Shown in pieces: positions 21,503-31,806 of a DNA stretch of 64,000 bases. This DNA comes from Puccinia triticina (Eukaryota; Basidiomycota; Pucciniomycetes; Pucciniales; Pucciniaceae), in assembly GCF_026914185.1 (NCBI RefSeq), contig NC_070568.1, positions 3,988,001-4,052,000 on the forward strand, written 5' to 3'. The notes beneath the pieces were generated by a model. It saw only the letters and a list, made by a program, of their open reading frames with translations, did no database searches and was not told the DNA's origin. Within the stretch, counting starts at the first letter, position 1; each line of letters opens with the position of its first letter. The position numbers and the translations under genes were made by a program.

Positions 21503-23174
21503 TCATAAGTCTCTGCCCTCCTCCCTTCTAAATCTAGCCCACTCAATAGGATCCCATTCTAATATACCATAAAAGATAAAAGAATTAAAAATACGGACTT
21601 ACTTCGCGCACTGCGAAAAGCTCTTCGCGCACTGTGCAGTGCGCGAAGTTTGCAAACACTTCTCGCACTGCGCGTGAAGGGCGCAACTTTTTCAAATTAT
21701 TTTTTGACCAATCAATAGACAAGCTTATTATTGTCCTCTGTGAATTTATTTGGAGTTTTTTGAAGCTTCCTTGTATGCTTAAAAATCCCACCAATAAAAA
21801 AAACAAGTACAGCCATTTGGGGACCTGGAATTCATATTCCCACAGGCCAAAAAATCCAATTAATTTATAGAATCATATTAAACATGTATTTAAAAGTTTT
21901 AGAACTTTTTGGCCACTTTGTACAAGGACAAGGCTTTCAAAAACCAGTAACTGTTTCTCAAGATATGCCAAAATGCGCCAGTAAGTGGTGAACTTTCCTA
22001 ATTTTTGAAAGCCTTATTCTTGCACAAAGTGGCCAAAAAATTCTAAAAAGTTTGAATTCATATGTATCATTATTCACTAAATTATTTGGATTTTTTGACT
22101 GGTGGGAATATGAATTCCAGGTCCCCAAATGGCTGTACTTGTTTTTTTTATTGGTGGGATTTTTAAGCATACAAGGAAGCTTCAAAAAACTCCAAATAAA
22201 TTCACAGAGGACAATAATAGGCTTTTCTATTGATTGGTCAAAAAATAATTTGAAAAAGTTGCGCCCTTCACGCGCAGTGCGCGAAGTGTTTGCAAACTTC
22301 GCGCACTGCACAGTGCGCGAAGTGTTTGCAAACTTCGCGCACTGCACAGTGCGCGAAGAGCTTTTCGCAGTGCGCGAAGTAAGTCCGTAAAAATAAGAAA
22401 ATTAGTAAAATAAACACAAAAATAATGATAATAATAATAAAAGAAAAGAAATGTATAAATATTAAATAGAAACACTAGGACTTACCAGCATCAGACATTC
22501 TTCGGGCTCTCTCTCTATCTTCTCTAGTTCTCAACTCTTCATCGCGTTCTCTTCTCAAGCTAGCGGCTTCCTCTCGTTCTCTTTTGCGTCGGACTCGGCG
22601 GCTGGCGCGGTTTCTTTGGCGACGGAGGCGCATTGTGTTGGCACGACGTTCTTGGCGCTCGAGTTCTGCTCTCGCAATAGTCTCAAGGTCTTCGGTTCGA
22701 GTATTCGACAGATCAATCATCTATCACGCCAGATACGGATAAATAGCTTAGCTAAAAATAAACCGATATAATATATAAGACAGATAAAATAAAACTGACT
22801 CGGTTGTAGTGTTCTTCAAATTGAGCAAAGAGTAGTTCCTTAGCTCGTCTAGCGGCCATGGGATCTTGGTGTTCGGCCTGCACGAACTCTACGAATTCCT
22901 GTTCCATCGCGCTGTGGAAAACTTGGGCCCCACGAAAGGGAATATTCTCGGCTACAAAGGCCGCTTGGACAGGCATGAATGGCGTATCGAAAGCAAGAGA
23001 GTCTGGCGTATGCGACTCGTCATTTTGGATTGGAAACATCACGTGGTCGGATTCGCTCGAAACGTCTCTCATAGAGGTACCATCAATGCTGGAGGCGTAA
23101 GAATCGAAGTCGATGGGGTGGGCAAAGGAACTGCCTTCAATCAGGGCGATAGGAGCGGCGTGGATAGTGGACAT
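21503..23174 (-). CDS. antisense three-exon gene inside the gypsy element
   Basis: On the strand opposite to gag-pol a spliced frame can be built. Exon 1 is 23174-22800 (MSTIHAAPIALIEGSS..., acidic, Ser/Asp-rich, ending QFEEHYNR), with intron 22799-22721 (GTCAGT...GATAG). Exon 2 is 22720-22486 (MIDLSNTRTEDLE..., then an Arg/Glu-rich region with RRQRNRASRRVRRKRE). Intron 2 is 22485-21559 (GTAAGT...TATTAG). Exon 3 is 21558-21503 (EWDPIEWARFRREEGRDL, stop). Phases agree and give 221 residues. A TATATAAA box lies 50 bp upstream of the ATG. The foldback element 21592-22389 sits inside intron 2, so the frame survives it. The basic block resembles a bZIP basic region only loosely and no regular leucine zipper follows. 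Function unknown. A longer in-frame start exists at 23270, but the TATA position favours 23174. Confidence 0.6.
21592..22389. mobile_element. foldback (long-inverted-repeat) MITE in an intron of the antisense gene
   Basis: A 798-bp element has arms of about 360 bp that are near-perfect inverted copies, from TACGGACTTACTTCGCGC to GCGCGAAGTAAGTCCGTA. Repeated words GCGCGAAG and CTTCGCGCACTG make up the outer parts. A-rich flanks (AAAA on both sides) hide any short target duplication. No coding capacity: frames on the two strands mirror each other. Confidence 0.8.
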
Positions 23175-23223
23175 CGTTGGATAATTGGATGAGTTGTGGA
23201 CATAAATGACGGATAACGCTCGG

Positions 23224-23231
23224 TTTATATA
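23224..23231 (-). promoter_or_regulatory. TATA box of the antisense gene
   Basis: TATATAAA on the minus strand lies about 50 bp before the ATG at 23174. It is the best core-promoter match nearby and supports transcription opposite to the retrotransposon. Confidence 0.55.
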
Positions 23232-23333
23232 TGTTGTGGAGTCACCCTTACGGCTCGAACGTTTGGCCAAAGCATCCTGGTCTCAGCCTATGGACGAATC
23301 AGGACGGTTTCTTTCTTTGATCTCTTCACATGG

Positions 23334-23519
23334 CGACGCCGGTGTACGACCCGGATTGGTTTCCTCTTTTTTTTTTTATCTCTAATCACTAGGCGACGCC
23401 GGTGTACGACCCGGACGGTTTCTTTCTTTGATCTTTTCTCATTAAGCGACGCCGGTGTGCGACCCGGATTGGTTCCTTTTCCTTTTCATTGCACATTTCG
23501 ACGCCGGTGCGCGACCCGG
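23334..23519 (-). promoter_or_regulatory. four upstream repeats with CGCCGGTGTRCGACCCGG core
   Basis: Four near-identical cores start at about 23334, 23394, 23447 and 23499, spaced 52-60 bp, separated by pyrimidine-rich stretches. They lie 100-290 bp upstream of the antisense TATA box. Each holds CGG and CCG triplets eight bases apart, the kind of site bound by fungal Zn2Cys6 factors. An upstream activating array is likely; the binding factor is unknown. Confidence 0.5.
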
Positions 23520-25529
23520 ATTGGCTTTCATTTCCTTTATGGTTGACTTCCTTTTCATTTACCTACCTACCTTGGGCATTATTGGATTGCGCGCGACCTA
23601 CGCGACGGACTCGCCGCAGCACGCGACTTGCTACATGGATACAGACCGGCATCTGGAAACTGGACATTTGGGGAAAAATCAACAAAATTCCCTACAATAT
23701 AAAAGAAAGGGAGAAATCCTATCATTCCACTTTTTGGGGGGGGGAGAGATATATATAGATATATAGGGAAAAGGAGGCACTCAGAGAACAATCATCTTCA
23801 TCTTCATCCACAAAATCAACAAGCTTATGGACCCAAAGGGGCATAAAATACCCTCCTATCTCATATAAATTCCATCACCTGGATAACCATTTTATCAGAC
23901 ATCTTTTCCTCCTTCCTCTATTCCTCCTTCCTCTATAAAATCCTTCCATCACCTCTTCCAGATAAATCATCCTCTTTTATACTCATTTTAGAATATCAGA
24001 ATCAGTCAGGTTAAGCATCAGAAAAGACATCATCCCACCTCATTACAAATATGTAGAACTTCAACAAATCAACTCATCCTCAACTCTTCATCCTTCCTCT
24101 ACTTCTTCTATCTGAAATCACTTCATCCTACATATTTCCCTCTTCTGATTAGGCTTTTCCTAAATTTTTCTCTCATCATCACTTCCACCATTCCCTCATC
24201 AAACATCTCATTCATCATCTCACTGGATCTTTTCCATATCAGTTCCCTATTTTTCTGCAGTTTAGTTATCCCTTCTTTTAGAACACTGGACCTGGCTTTA
24301 TCCACTATTGGAACCTTCAGAAACTCAGCCTATCTTGGACACCATCTCAACTCTCTTTTCCCTTATGAAACACTGGATCTAGCTACTTCATGGATTGGAA
24401 CCCTCAGGAACTCAGTCACTATTGGTCACCATATCACTTTTTCTTCCTCATCACAAATTTATCACTTCACATCATTCAGACATCAACATCATCTTCAATT
24501 TCTATTCCCTGAATCTGGACCCCTCATTCTTTCCTTGGATCAGTCATCAGTTTCTTTCAGAAATAGTTATATGGCCATACTGGATCTTCTGGAGTTCTTG
24601 GACAGTTGCTAGATATACCCTTCCTCTTATCTTATGATTTAGACTTCCCACCACTCTGGACCATCATTAGTTTCACTGGCATTTTTGAAGAGACCTTCAC
24701 TTACTTCTATTCTAAAGCTGAACCCCATCCTCTCAGATTCCTAGAGTGATAGTTTACTATCTAGGTCTTTTCCATCATCTCAGATTCCTAGAGTGATAGT
24801 TTACTATCTAGGTCTTTTCCATCATCTCAGATTCCTAGAGTGATAGTTTACTATCTAGGTCTTTGTTTATCATCCCATATTCCTAGAGTGATAGTTTACT
24901 ATCTAGGTTATGTCCATCATCTCATCTTCCCAGAGTTATAGTTTACTATCTAGGCTTGTTGTTGTTGTTTACCCGCCATATGTCTATACTGTTTTGAGTA
25001 TAGCAAGGGTCTTCTCATTTAGCTTCCATCATTTGTAGTAACCTCTAGTGTGTTACTGGTGATATTGTTATACCAATCCCTCAGCTTTAGTTTTTAGAAA
25101 TAGTTTAGTATCAATATTAGTAATAGTGGATCTTCTAGATATATGTAGTGTTAAGATTTTTCATATCATAGTTTATTAGTTAGTTTTATCAACCTTCTGG
25201 ACCTGGACTTTGGACTTTTCTTTGGACATTGGACCCCTTGGATTGGATCATCAGGACTTCTCCTTTTGGACTTGGACCCTTGATAGTATACCTGGATTCC
25301 ATTTTCCCTTGTTTGTGTTTGAATAATAGGCCTCCTTGGTTGGACACTTGATTCCCTCTTTGGATTTGGACCTCCTGGACTTGGCATCTTTGGTTGGATG
25401 GTACTTCCCTCCTTGGATTGGATCAACTCCTCAATTTTCCTTCTTATCTTTTTCCTTTAAATCTTACTTCTTATTTTACTTTACTTCTTCTTAATTTCCC
25501 TTTTTCCTCTGATGTCTGGGGACAGACAT
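23520..25529. other. noncoding 3' internal region of the gypsy element
   Basis: About 2 kb is pyrimidine-rich (CTTCATC, TTCCTC words) with no convincing frame on either strand. It contains the tandem array listed at 24729-24952. Confidence 0.55.
24729..24952 (+). repeat. tandem array, five units of ~47 bp
   Basis: Units share CCTAGAGTGATAGTTTACTA followed by TCTAGGT and a variable TTTTCCATCATCTCA spacer. Each unit contains an inverted pair (CCTAGA...TCTAGG; ATAGTTTACTAT). Five copies are visible, the last with GTTATA in place of GTGATA. The role is unknown; RNA hairpins in the retrotransposon transcript are possible. Confidence 0.75.
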
Positions 25530-25534
25530 TTACT

Positions 25535-25544
25535 TGGGGGGGGA
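25535..25544 (+). promoter_or_regulatory. polypurine tract
   Basis: A run of eight to nine G followed by A directly precedes the 3' LTR start TGTGGTAACC. This is the expected place and composition for the plus-strand primer of an LTR retrotransposon. Confidence 0.75.
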
Positions 25545-27468
25545 TGTGGTAACCCTGTTCCCACTCATATCACTGTCAGCCTTAGAGTCAACACAGCTGA
25601 CCTAAAGTCTGCCTTTTTCTACTTTTTACATATGAATTACTTCATATCTTTTTCATCTTATGAGATAACCTTGTTTTGACTTCATATTCTGTTTCCTCAT
25701 GCAATTTTAACCCTAGTTACAACTTACCAATTCTCTGTAACTCTACTCCTTCCCTGAGTTCTTGAGTTGTGGCGCGCATGCGCAGTTGTGATGTGTCAGC
25801 GCTACCAGGCGCGCCAAACCACATGTACATATGTAATTACATAAGCAAACTGTGAAAATTTTCGAAGTCAGGATCCCCCTTGCCTGAGGAGGATCTACAG
25901 ACTTCAGCAGACCAGAACCACACCTCCAGACAACCCAGGATCACCAGAACAAGGCCACTACACTCCCAGTATCACCAACAGGAATATTGACAGTTAGTAC
26001 CCTTTTCATTGAACCTTGATTATCTCAGAGGAGTTCCTCTCTGTCTCTTTGACTGCTTTCTCTCCTCTCTTGTTTGTTTCTCTCCTCTTTGATCACAGGT
26101 ACATATACCTCTAGACATCTACTCTCAAGGATCAAATCACTTCATATCCTTCTTTTTCTGTGGTTTTTGTCAGTAACAAACCACATAGGTTTCCCTTTAA
26201 AGAACCTTGACTATCCACAGAGAAGTCTAAAAAATTGTGGCTGATTAGACTTGTCTAATTCAGATACCTTCCACGTTTCCATTGTGAGAAGAGGCTGTTG
26301 CAATCTCTGGCACAGCTTGGCAGCACTCCCTTAAGTAGTAGCATTGCTAGTGGATGTTAGTTCCCACCTACAGGTCAACAGAACCTTGAATATCATCTCT
26401 CAGATCATCTATTTCTCTCTCTCTCTTTTTCTCTTACTGTTTGTTATTTCTTTATCCCAAGAAATCCAAGCAGTGCCCACCCATTTTTCTTGTGTCCTGC
26501 TGTCACATAAGAGACACAGGCTCACAATCACCATTCTCATATCATACATATCCCTCACATATCCATCATTATTATTCCAGATTCAGATTCTACACCTCAT
26601 TTTACCCCTAGTCACTCACTCATACCACCCTGAAATTCCCTTTGGATCAGAAGTTATTAGCATATACAGTTTCATTGGTATTTTCCTGCTTCTCACATTT
26701 CATCTACATTACATATTCCAGTCATCATCACCATAGCTACATATATTACACATTACATAGTGCTCATCATTACATCACTTCATCATTACATTACATAGTG
26801 CTCATCATTACATTACATAGTGCTCATCATTACTTCACTTCATCATTACATTACATAGTGCTCATCATTACTTCACTTCATCATTACATTACATAGTGCT
26901 CATCATTACTTCACTTCATCACTACATTTCATCATTGTTCATCTTCAGACCTTGTCACATTGTGCTCATCATGATTTCCCCTTGTTGTATTTCCTCACAT
27001 ATATACTCCCCTCTATATGTTGTATCCCCACATTGAATTTCTACTCCATACACCCTGTATGACCTTTTCACCACACCATTAGATACACCTTCATCAGTAC
27101 ATATTTCACCACACCATTAGATAACATTGCCATTCACACATCTCATACACTTTCATACATACCAGAAATATATCCCCCTGCATATATCATTCACATTTGC
27201 ACATCACCTTTCATCTTTGCCCCCCGCTACTCCTCCACTCCTCCTCATACCCTACAGGTACAAGTAGTCAGCTCATAGTATTAGTCAGTCTAAGATTATA
27301 GTAGTAAAGCCACACCTTTCTTCTTTTTCTTAGTGTTACACTCATCCCCAGTAGTATTAGTCAGGAAGGCAGCTCTTATATCAGCATCCTTGGCATAGCT
27401 TACATTAGTACTAGTGTAGTTATACATTTCCCTTCCCAGCTCTATTCTCCCATTTGAGTAGTTCCACA
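25545..27468 (+). repeat. 3' LTR of the gypsy element, interrupted
   Basis: The first 29 bp (25545-25573) and 26532-27468 together match the 5' LTR. They are separated by the solo LTR 25574-26526 plus the repeated ATCAC. Only three base differences from the 5' LTR were noticed (near 26547, 27144 and 27424), plus one 16-bp deletion in the tandem units. Confidence 0.9.
25574..26526 (+). mobile_element. solo LTR, family A, target duplication ATCAC
   Basis: This 953-bp insertion begins TGTCAGCC and ends GGCTCACA (inverted termini TGTSAGCC). It is flanked by ATCAC at 25569-25573 and 26527-26531. Removing it and one ATCAC restores the gypsy LTR sequence seen at 14649. It matches the inverted copy at 44253-45186 over its length. 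It is younger than the gypsy insertion. Confidence 0.93.
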
Positions 27469-29839
27469 GCGGGTCATTCCGAAGGGCGAGGCAGTGCTGA
27501 AGACGGTCCTCCACCACGCCGTCTGGCCTGTTTTCAAGACAAACTGCATCGCCGCAATCGATGGGACGATCCCCCTCCTTGGCAAGCACCTCCTTGCTTG
27601 CGAGGAAGAAGGCCTGCTCAAGTGGCAGGGGATTATACCGAGGGACGAGGTGTACGGGAAGGCAATCAACGCCATGATCACGTCACCCAAGGATTTTCGC
27701 GCATTTGTGGATGCGTGCCACGCCAACCCGTTGCGCAAGGTGTTGGTAAAGGTCTCGATGGCGGACCCGGCAAAGGTGGCGAAGGCCCTAGAGGTGGTAA
27801 GTCTGATGGTTCACCCTTTTCTCCTTCCCACCACTGGATGATGTAAATTTCTAACGCGTATTGCACACGCTGGCCTTCCCAGGAACGTGCGCAGCTCGAT
27901 AGCTTGGAAATGGGCTATGGGCCCAACGATACTCAATTGGCGTTGGAACGCACGGCAACTTGGCTGGTCCGTAATGTAAGCCCCTCCCCCATTGTGCTGT
28001 GAGGATCCGTGATCATCGGCTGACTGGGGTTGTATTTGGTCCAGCCAAATGCCGACGTGGTTGAGGGCGAGCGGTTGGCTGAGCGCATCCAGATTTGCGC
28101 AGAGCTGCAGCTCTATCTGAAGGGCAAATACGGCGGGAATGACGAGTCCCTACGAATCAAAAACCCGGCGGATCCCGCAACCTCCATCCGCGTGACTCGC
28201 GACGGCTTGAGGTGTTGGAGTAGGTGCTTACTCCACAAGCTCGAGGGGGTAGATTTCGACCATCCCCCAGATGTCCCTGATCTATTCACCAAGGACCCGC
28301 GGCCGGCACCCACTTTGGCCGAGTTGGCCGCAAAACAGACGGCTCGGCTTGATGCGCACAGGTTGGTCGGCGAGCGCACGCCATCATCCGTCTCATCTGG
28401 ACCGCCGATCCTCCCAGGCGCAACTCACTCCAAAGTGGGCTCACCACTCAAGCAGGGCCACCTGGCTGCCGATCCGGCAATTCCCTCCAAATTCACGGAA
28501 CCTGGGAAGGCGTCGTCAATTTTCACACCTCCCCGCCGCTTATCATCCGGCCGATTTGCCCCGCCGCGCCTCGTGGCGACTCCAGCGGCCCAGGGGCCTT
28601 CAGGACCTCAACCCGGTATACAAAACACAGCGCTATCTAAGCCATTGGCCACCTCTGCGGGTGGCCGAGCATCGGCCGCAGCGACCCACTCAACAACCCC
28701 TACCCCGGCCGTGCGCGACGCAGCTCCTCCGCGGGAGGCCGCACTGGTCCCTGAAGCAGACGAGCTAGAGTCATCGGCCTCAGACCAAGAAGTCAAATTT
28801 TTCAGCCCTGCGACCAGGGCCCCCAGTCCTACGAGCTCTATCGAGCTCATGTCCCCGCCGGAAGGCCGAGATGCTGGTGTTCATCGCTCCCCGGCTCGAA
28901 AAGTTCCTCGAGGCCGAGCAGATGGCATTGCCCACACAATCAGCCGGCTTGAGTTGGCACGACCCAGGTCACCTCCCATGTTTCCTTGTACCCAAAAGGT
29001 GCCAACACCTAAATCCGACACGCTCAGCTTGAGCTCTTGGATTAGCAATTCTTCCCCAACCTCACAACTCCAACTCAACGAGGCTGGCCGGCGATTAACA
29101 ATGAGCCAGTTCCTAGACCTCTGCAATTTCGAGCCGGATGATCCCCTCCCACGCGGCTTGATCAAACTGGCCCACATTGGGAGGTGGGATTTTTTCTTGG
29201 ACACCAGCGACACGCAGCTCAGGCAACTCAACTTCCCACCCGCCGTGGCATCCCAGCTCATGAAAGGAGCGCGCTGGTTAATTCCAACGCACGCGATCTC
29301 ACCCACCCCGGCCGAGTATATCCCTCCCGTGGCGCCCGAGGGAACGCAGGACCCGCTGGTCTTGCCCAAGATAGGCGCCCCGCAAGGACCTGCGATGCCA
29401 AGGGTCGCCCCCCTCCCCGCGGCGAAAGAACCGGCTATCACCTTGCCTGAAACCATAGGCGCCCCGCAAGCCATGAGCCACGCCACGGCCCCCCCCCCCC
29501 CCCCCCCCCCCCCTCCGCGACCGGAGCCGCTCCTCAAGGCCCGACCGACGCCACGATCGCCCCCCCGCCCTCCGCGACAGGAGCCCCTCCTCCGGGCTCC
29601 TCTGGCTCAGACTCTGAGCCATCCCTTAGTTGTATTATGCGGGCCCAAGCCGAACCATCTCAGGAGATCTGACTTGGGCTACTCAGGCCTCACTAAATCG
29701 GGTACTAGACCCGTGGTAAGTTATTTCTCTATGTTGTTATCAATGTTCTCCGTGGTTTTTTTCTCTGTGGTTTTTGCTTTCCCTCGCGGCCTTTCAGAGC
29801 CGCGACCGCAATGAGGAACCTCCTTTTGAACACAAATGA
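27469..29839 (+). pseudogene. accessory gene of the Tc1-type element, 3' part (four exons)
   Basis: After the GCGG duplication the frame resumes at 27473. Exons: 27473-27796 (VIPKGEAVLKTVLHHAVWPV, ..., VAKALEV), 27883-27975 (ERAQLDSLEMGYGPNDTQLA...), 28045-29715 and 29798-29839. Introns have GTAAGT/GTAAGC/GTAAGT donors and CCCAG/TCCAG/TTCAG acceptors; all junctions keep the frame. The N-terminal ~240 residues look globular. The long third exon is Pro/Ser/Ala-rich, with a poly-Pro run encoded by about 20 C at 29490-29512. The gene ends EEPPFEHK at 29839. I do not recognise the family. Its position, opposite the transposase within shared TIRs, suggests a transposon accessory protein. It is cut in two by the gypsy element, hence pseudogene here. 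Confidence 0.6.
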
Positions 29840-29943
29840 GAGAGATGCCCTCCCCCCCCTTTTATGTCCAACGCCCCCCGCGGGGCTGACAGAATGGGCG
29901 TGAGGATTCCGGATGGAATTCCACCTGACTTGAGTCATTTGGT
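29840..29943. other. spacer after the accessory gene
   Basis: C-rich sequence between the accessory gene stop and the minisatellite; nothing recognised. Confidence 0.3.
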
Positions 29944-30356
29944 CCCCCCCCAGCTGGGCAAGGGCCGCAAACCGGGCACTTTGTGATTCCTGGTTCCTGC
30001 CTGGGCAAGGGCTGCGAACCAGGAACTTGGTGAATTCTGGTTCCTGCCTGGGCAAGGGCCGCGAACTGGGAACTTAGCGGTTCCTGGTTCCTGCCTGGGC
30101 AAGGGCCGCGAACCGGCAACTTAGCGGTTCCTGGTTCCTGCCTGGGCAAGGGCCGCGAACCGGGAAATTAGCGGTTCCTGGTTCCTGCCTGGGCAAGGGC
30201 CGCGAACCGGGAACTTGTTGATTCCTGGTCCATGCCTGGCCAAGGGCCGCAAACCGGGCACTTCAGCAAAAAAGTGGCCCACTTGAGCAAAAGTGGCCCG
30301 CCTGGCCAAGGGCCGCAAACCGGGCACTTCAGCAAAAAAGTGGCCCACTTGAGCAA
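29944..30356. repeat. minisatellite, ~47-bp units
   Basis: Units carry the core GCCTGGGCAAGGGCCGCGAA followed by CYGGGAACTTAGCGGTTCCTG. About six close copies are followed by two longer variants with CACTTCAGCAAAAAAGTGGC. The array lies between the accessory gene and the transposase inside the Tc1-type element. Minus-strand frames across it are repeat by-products. Confidence 0.75.
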
Positions 30357-30629
30357 AACACCTATGTGTCTTGTGGCACTGGCCTCGGACTTTGCAGGAG
30401 GTGGCCGTCCCCTTGGAGGGGAGCGAAACTTGGTCTTGGATCATATTTTTCCCTCGCTCTTAAGCCCTCTTGTTAATTGGGTTTAAGAGCCTCACATTAC
30501 TTTGTGTTGCAGAACCAAAAGAAAACAACCAATCAAAAGAAAACAACGGAATTCTTATCCCTATCTGAAGGGATAAGAACCCCATCAGATACCTACACCA
30601 GAAAGATAGTTAAAGCAAAATGAGTGCCA

Positions 30630-31767
30630 TCAATGTCGGCCCTCAGAATAGCCGCTCCCCCGGTAGAGGCCCCTCATCAAGGCCGGTGTGACGACTGTGG
30701 GCAGGAAAGCCTTGACCAGCTCTGCGTCCGCCCGAGTACCGGTCAGAATCTGCGCGCGTTTGAGCTGGGACTTGAGCGTGGAGAACACCTTCTCTATTGG
30801 GTTGAAATCCGGCGAGTAGGTTGGGAGGTACTGGAGCAAAACTCCCGCCGCCGCGCAAATCTGTGGAACCCGCCCGCCGTGATGAATGCGTGCGTTGTCC
30901 AGCACGAGAATTGAGTTGCGACCTGGGAACGGATTCATCTCGGGGATCTGGGGGAAATGAGGACATCAGACGCCCAGTGTGAGCAACTCTCGCCAGGAAA
31001 GGAGCGTGAGGGGGGTGATAAGCTTACCAACACGTCCTGTATGAAATACTCTGTGTCCAAGCGGGACATCGAACCCACTTGGGCTATGCAGCCCATCAAG
31101 CCGTCCAACGATACGGCGGGCATGACCGTGACCCGATTTGCGCGAACGGCCTTTGGGATCCTTTTAGTGCGCCGGCCCCGAAGTGCCCAAGCAGTGTCTC
31201 GGGAGTGGGACCCCAGTGACACACCAGCCTCATCTGTTCCAAGGTTCATATCAGCCACCCGTGCAATCAAAGAAGGAACAGCGCAATAAAGGGAATGAAC
31301 TTACCCATGAAGACGAGATACTCGACAGGAAATCCGCCAATCCTGTCGGTATATGCCATCCGAGACACCTTGTCTTGGTTGGGATCTACTGTTTGGGCCT
31401 TCTTCTTCGTCAAGAGCAGGCGGGCCGTCAACTCATCTCGGATGGTGGAGATTGGATGTTGAGTTCCGGTCATTGCTTGAATATGATTCTGGATTTTGTC
31501 CAGATAGAGGGTTGGTTTGGCTTCGAGCGCGGCCAAGACAAACTCCGCCTCTTCACGGGTGAAGGCCAATGGGCGGCCACGCTGGTCGTATAGGGCAGGA
31601 TCCCTCACAACATCTCTGGTTCGGCGGTATAGGTTGTTCCAGCGGGTGAGCGAGTCGGCCAATATGTTGTAGTCAATCAAGTTGTTGATCTCTGCAAGGG
31701 ACTTCCCTCGCAGGCTGAGCTTAACCACGATGGCTTTGACCTCCCGCGGATATTTCACAAACGCCAT
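30630..31767 (-). CDS. Tc1/mariner-type DD34E transposase (DDE_3 superfamily)
   Basis: Three exons: 31767-31305, 31233-31028 and 30947-30630, with introns GTAAGT...AACAG (71 bp) and GTAAGC...CCCAG (80 bp). The 328-residue product starts MAFVKYPREVKAIVVKLSLRG with helix-turn-helix segments in the first ~125 residues. Catalytic residues: D155 in VFMDEAG (the codon spans intron 1), D240 in ILVLDNARIHHG, E275 in YSPDFNPIEKVF. The D240-E275 spacing of 34 residues is the classic Tc1 DD34E. The enzyme cuts the TIRs and inserts at TA, in agreement with the TA flanks at 13681 and 32319. Length and frames are intact, so the protein may be functional even though the element is loaded with insertions. 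Confidence 0.88.
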
Positions 31768-31806
31768 CGTACCGCTAACCTAATCAAAAGGACCGCGGAT
31801 AATGGG

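Larger units (their letters stand above)
14649..27468 (+). mobile_element. Ty3/gypsy LTR retrotransposon, full length, with antisense gene and nested insertions
   Basis: The element runs from LTR TGTGGTAACC... to ...GTTCCACA. LTRs are 982 bp (left) and 966 bp plus a 958-bp insertion with duplication (right). They differ by three substitutions and one 16-bp repeat unit, so the insertion is recent. GCGG flanks both sides (AGCGG if the terminal A of the right LTR is counted in the duplication). Order is 5' LTR, primer site, gag-pro (15920-18313), pol in the -1 frame (to 21474), antisense gene (23174-21503), 2.3 kb of noncoding sequence, polypurine tract, 3' LTR. RT-RNaseH-integrase order marks it as gypsy (Metaviridae). 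Gag-pro and pol are open throughout. Confidence 0.93.

Noticed and set aside
22475..22720. bZIP transcription factor
   Set aside because: The Arg-rich block only partly fits the bZIP basic-region pattern and no heptad leucines follow; kept as an unknown basic coiled-coil-like region.
28881..29622. Gly/Arg-rich minus-strand frames
   Set aside because: Antisense of the Pro-rich third exon of the accessory gene.
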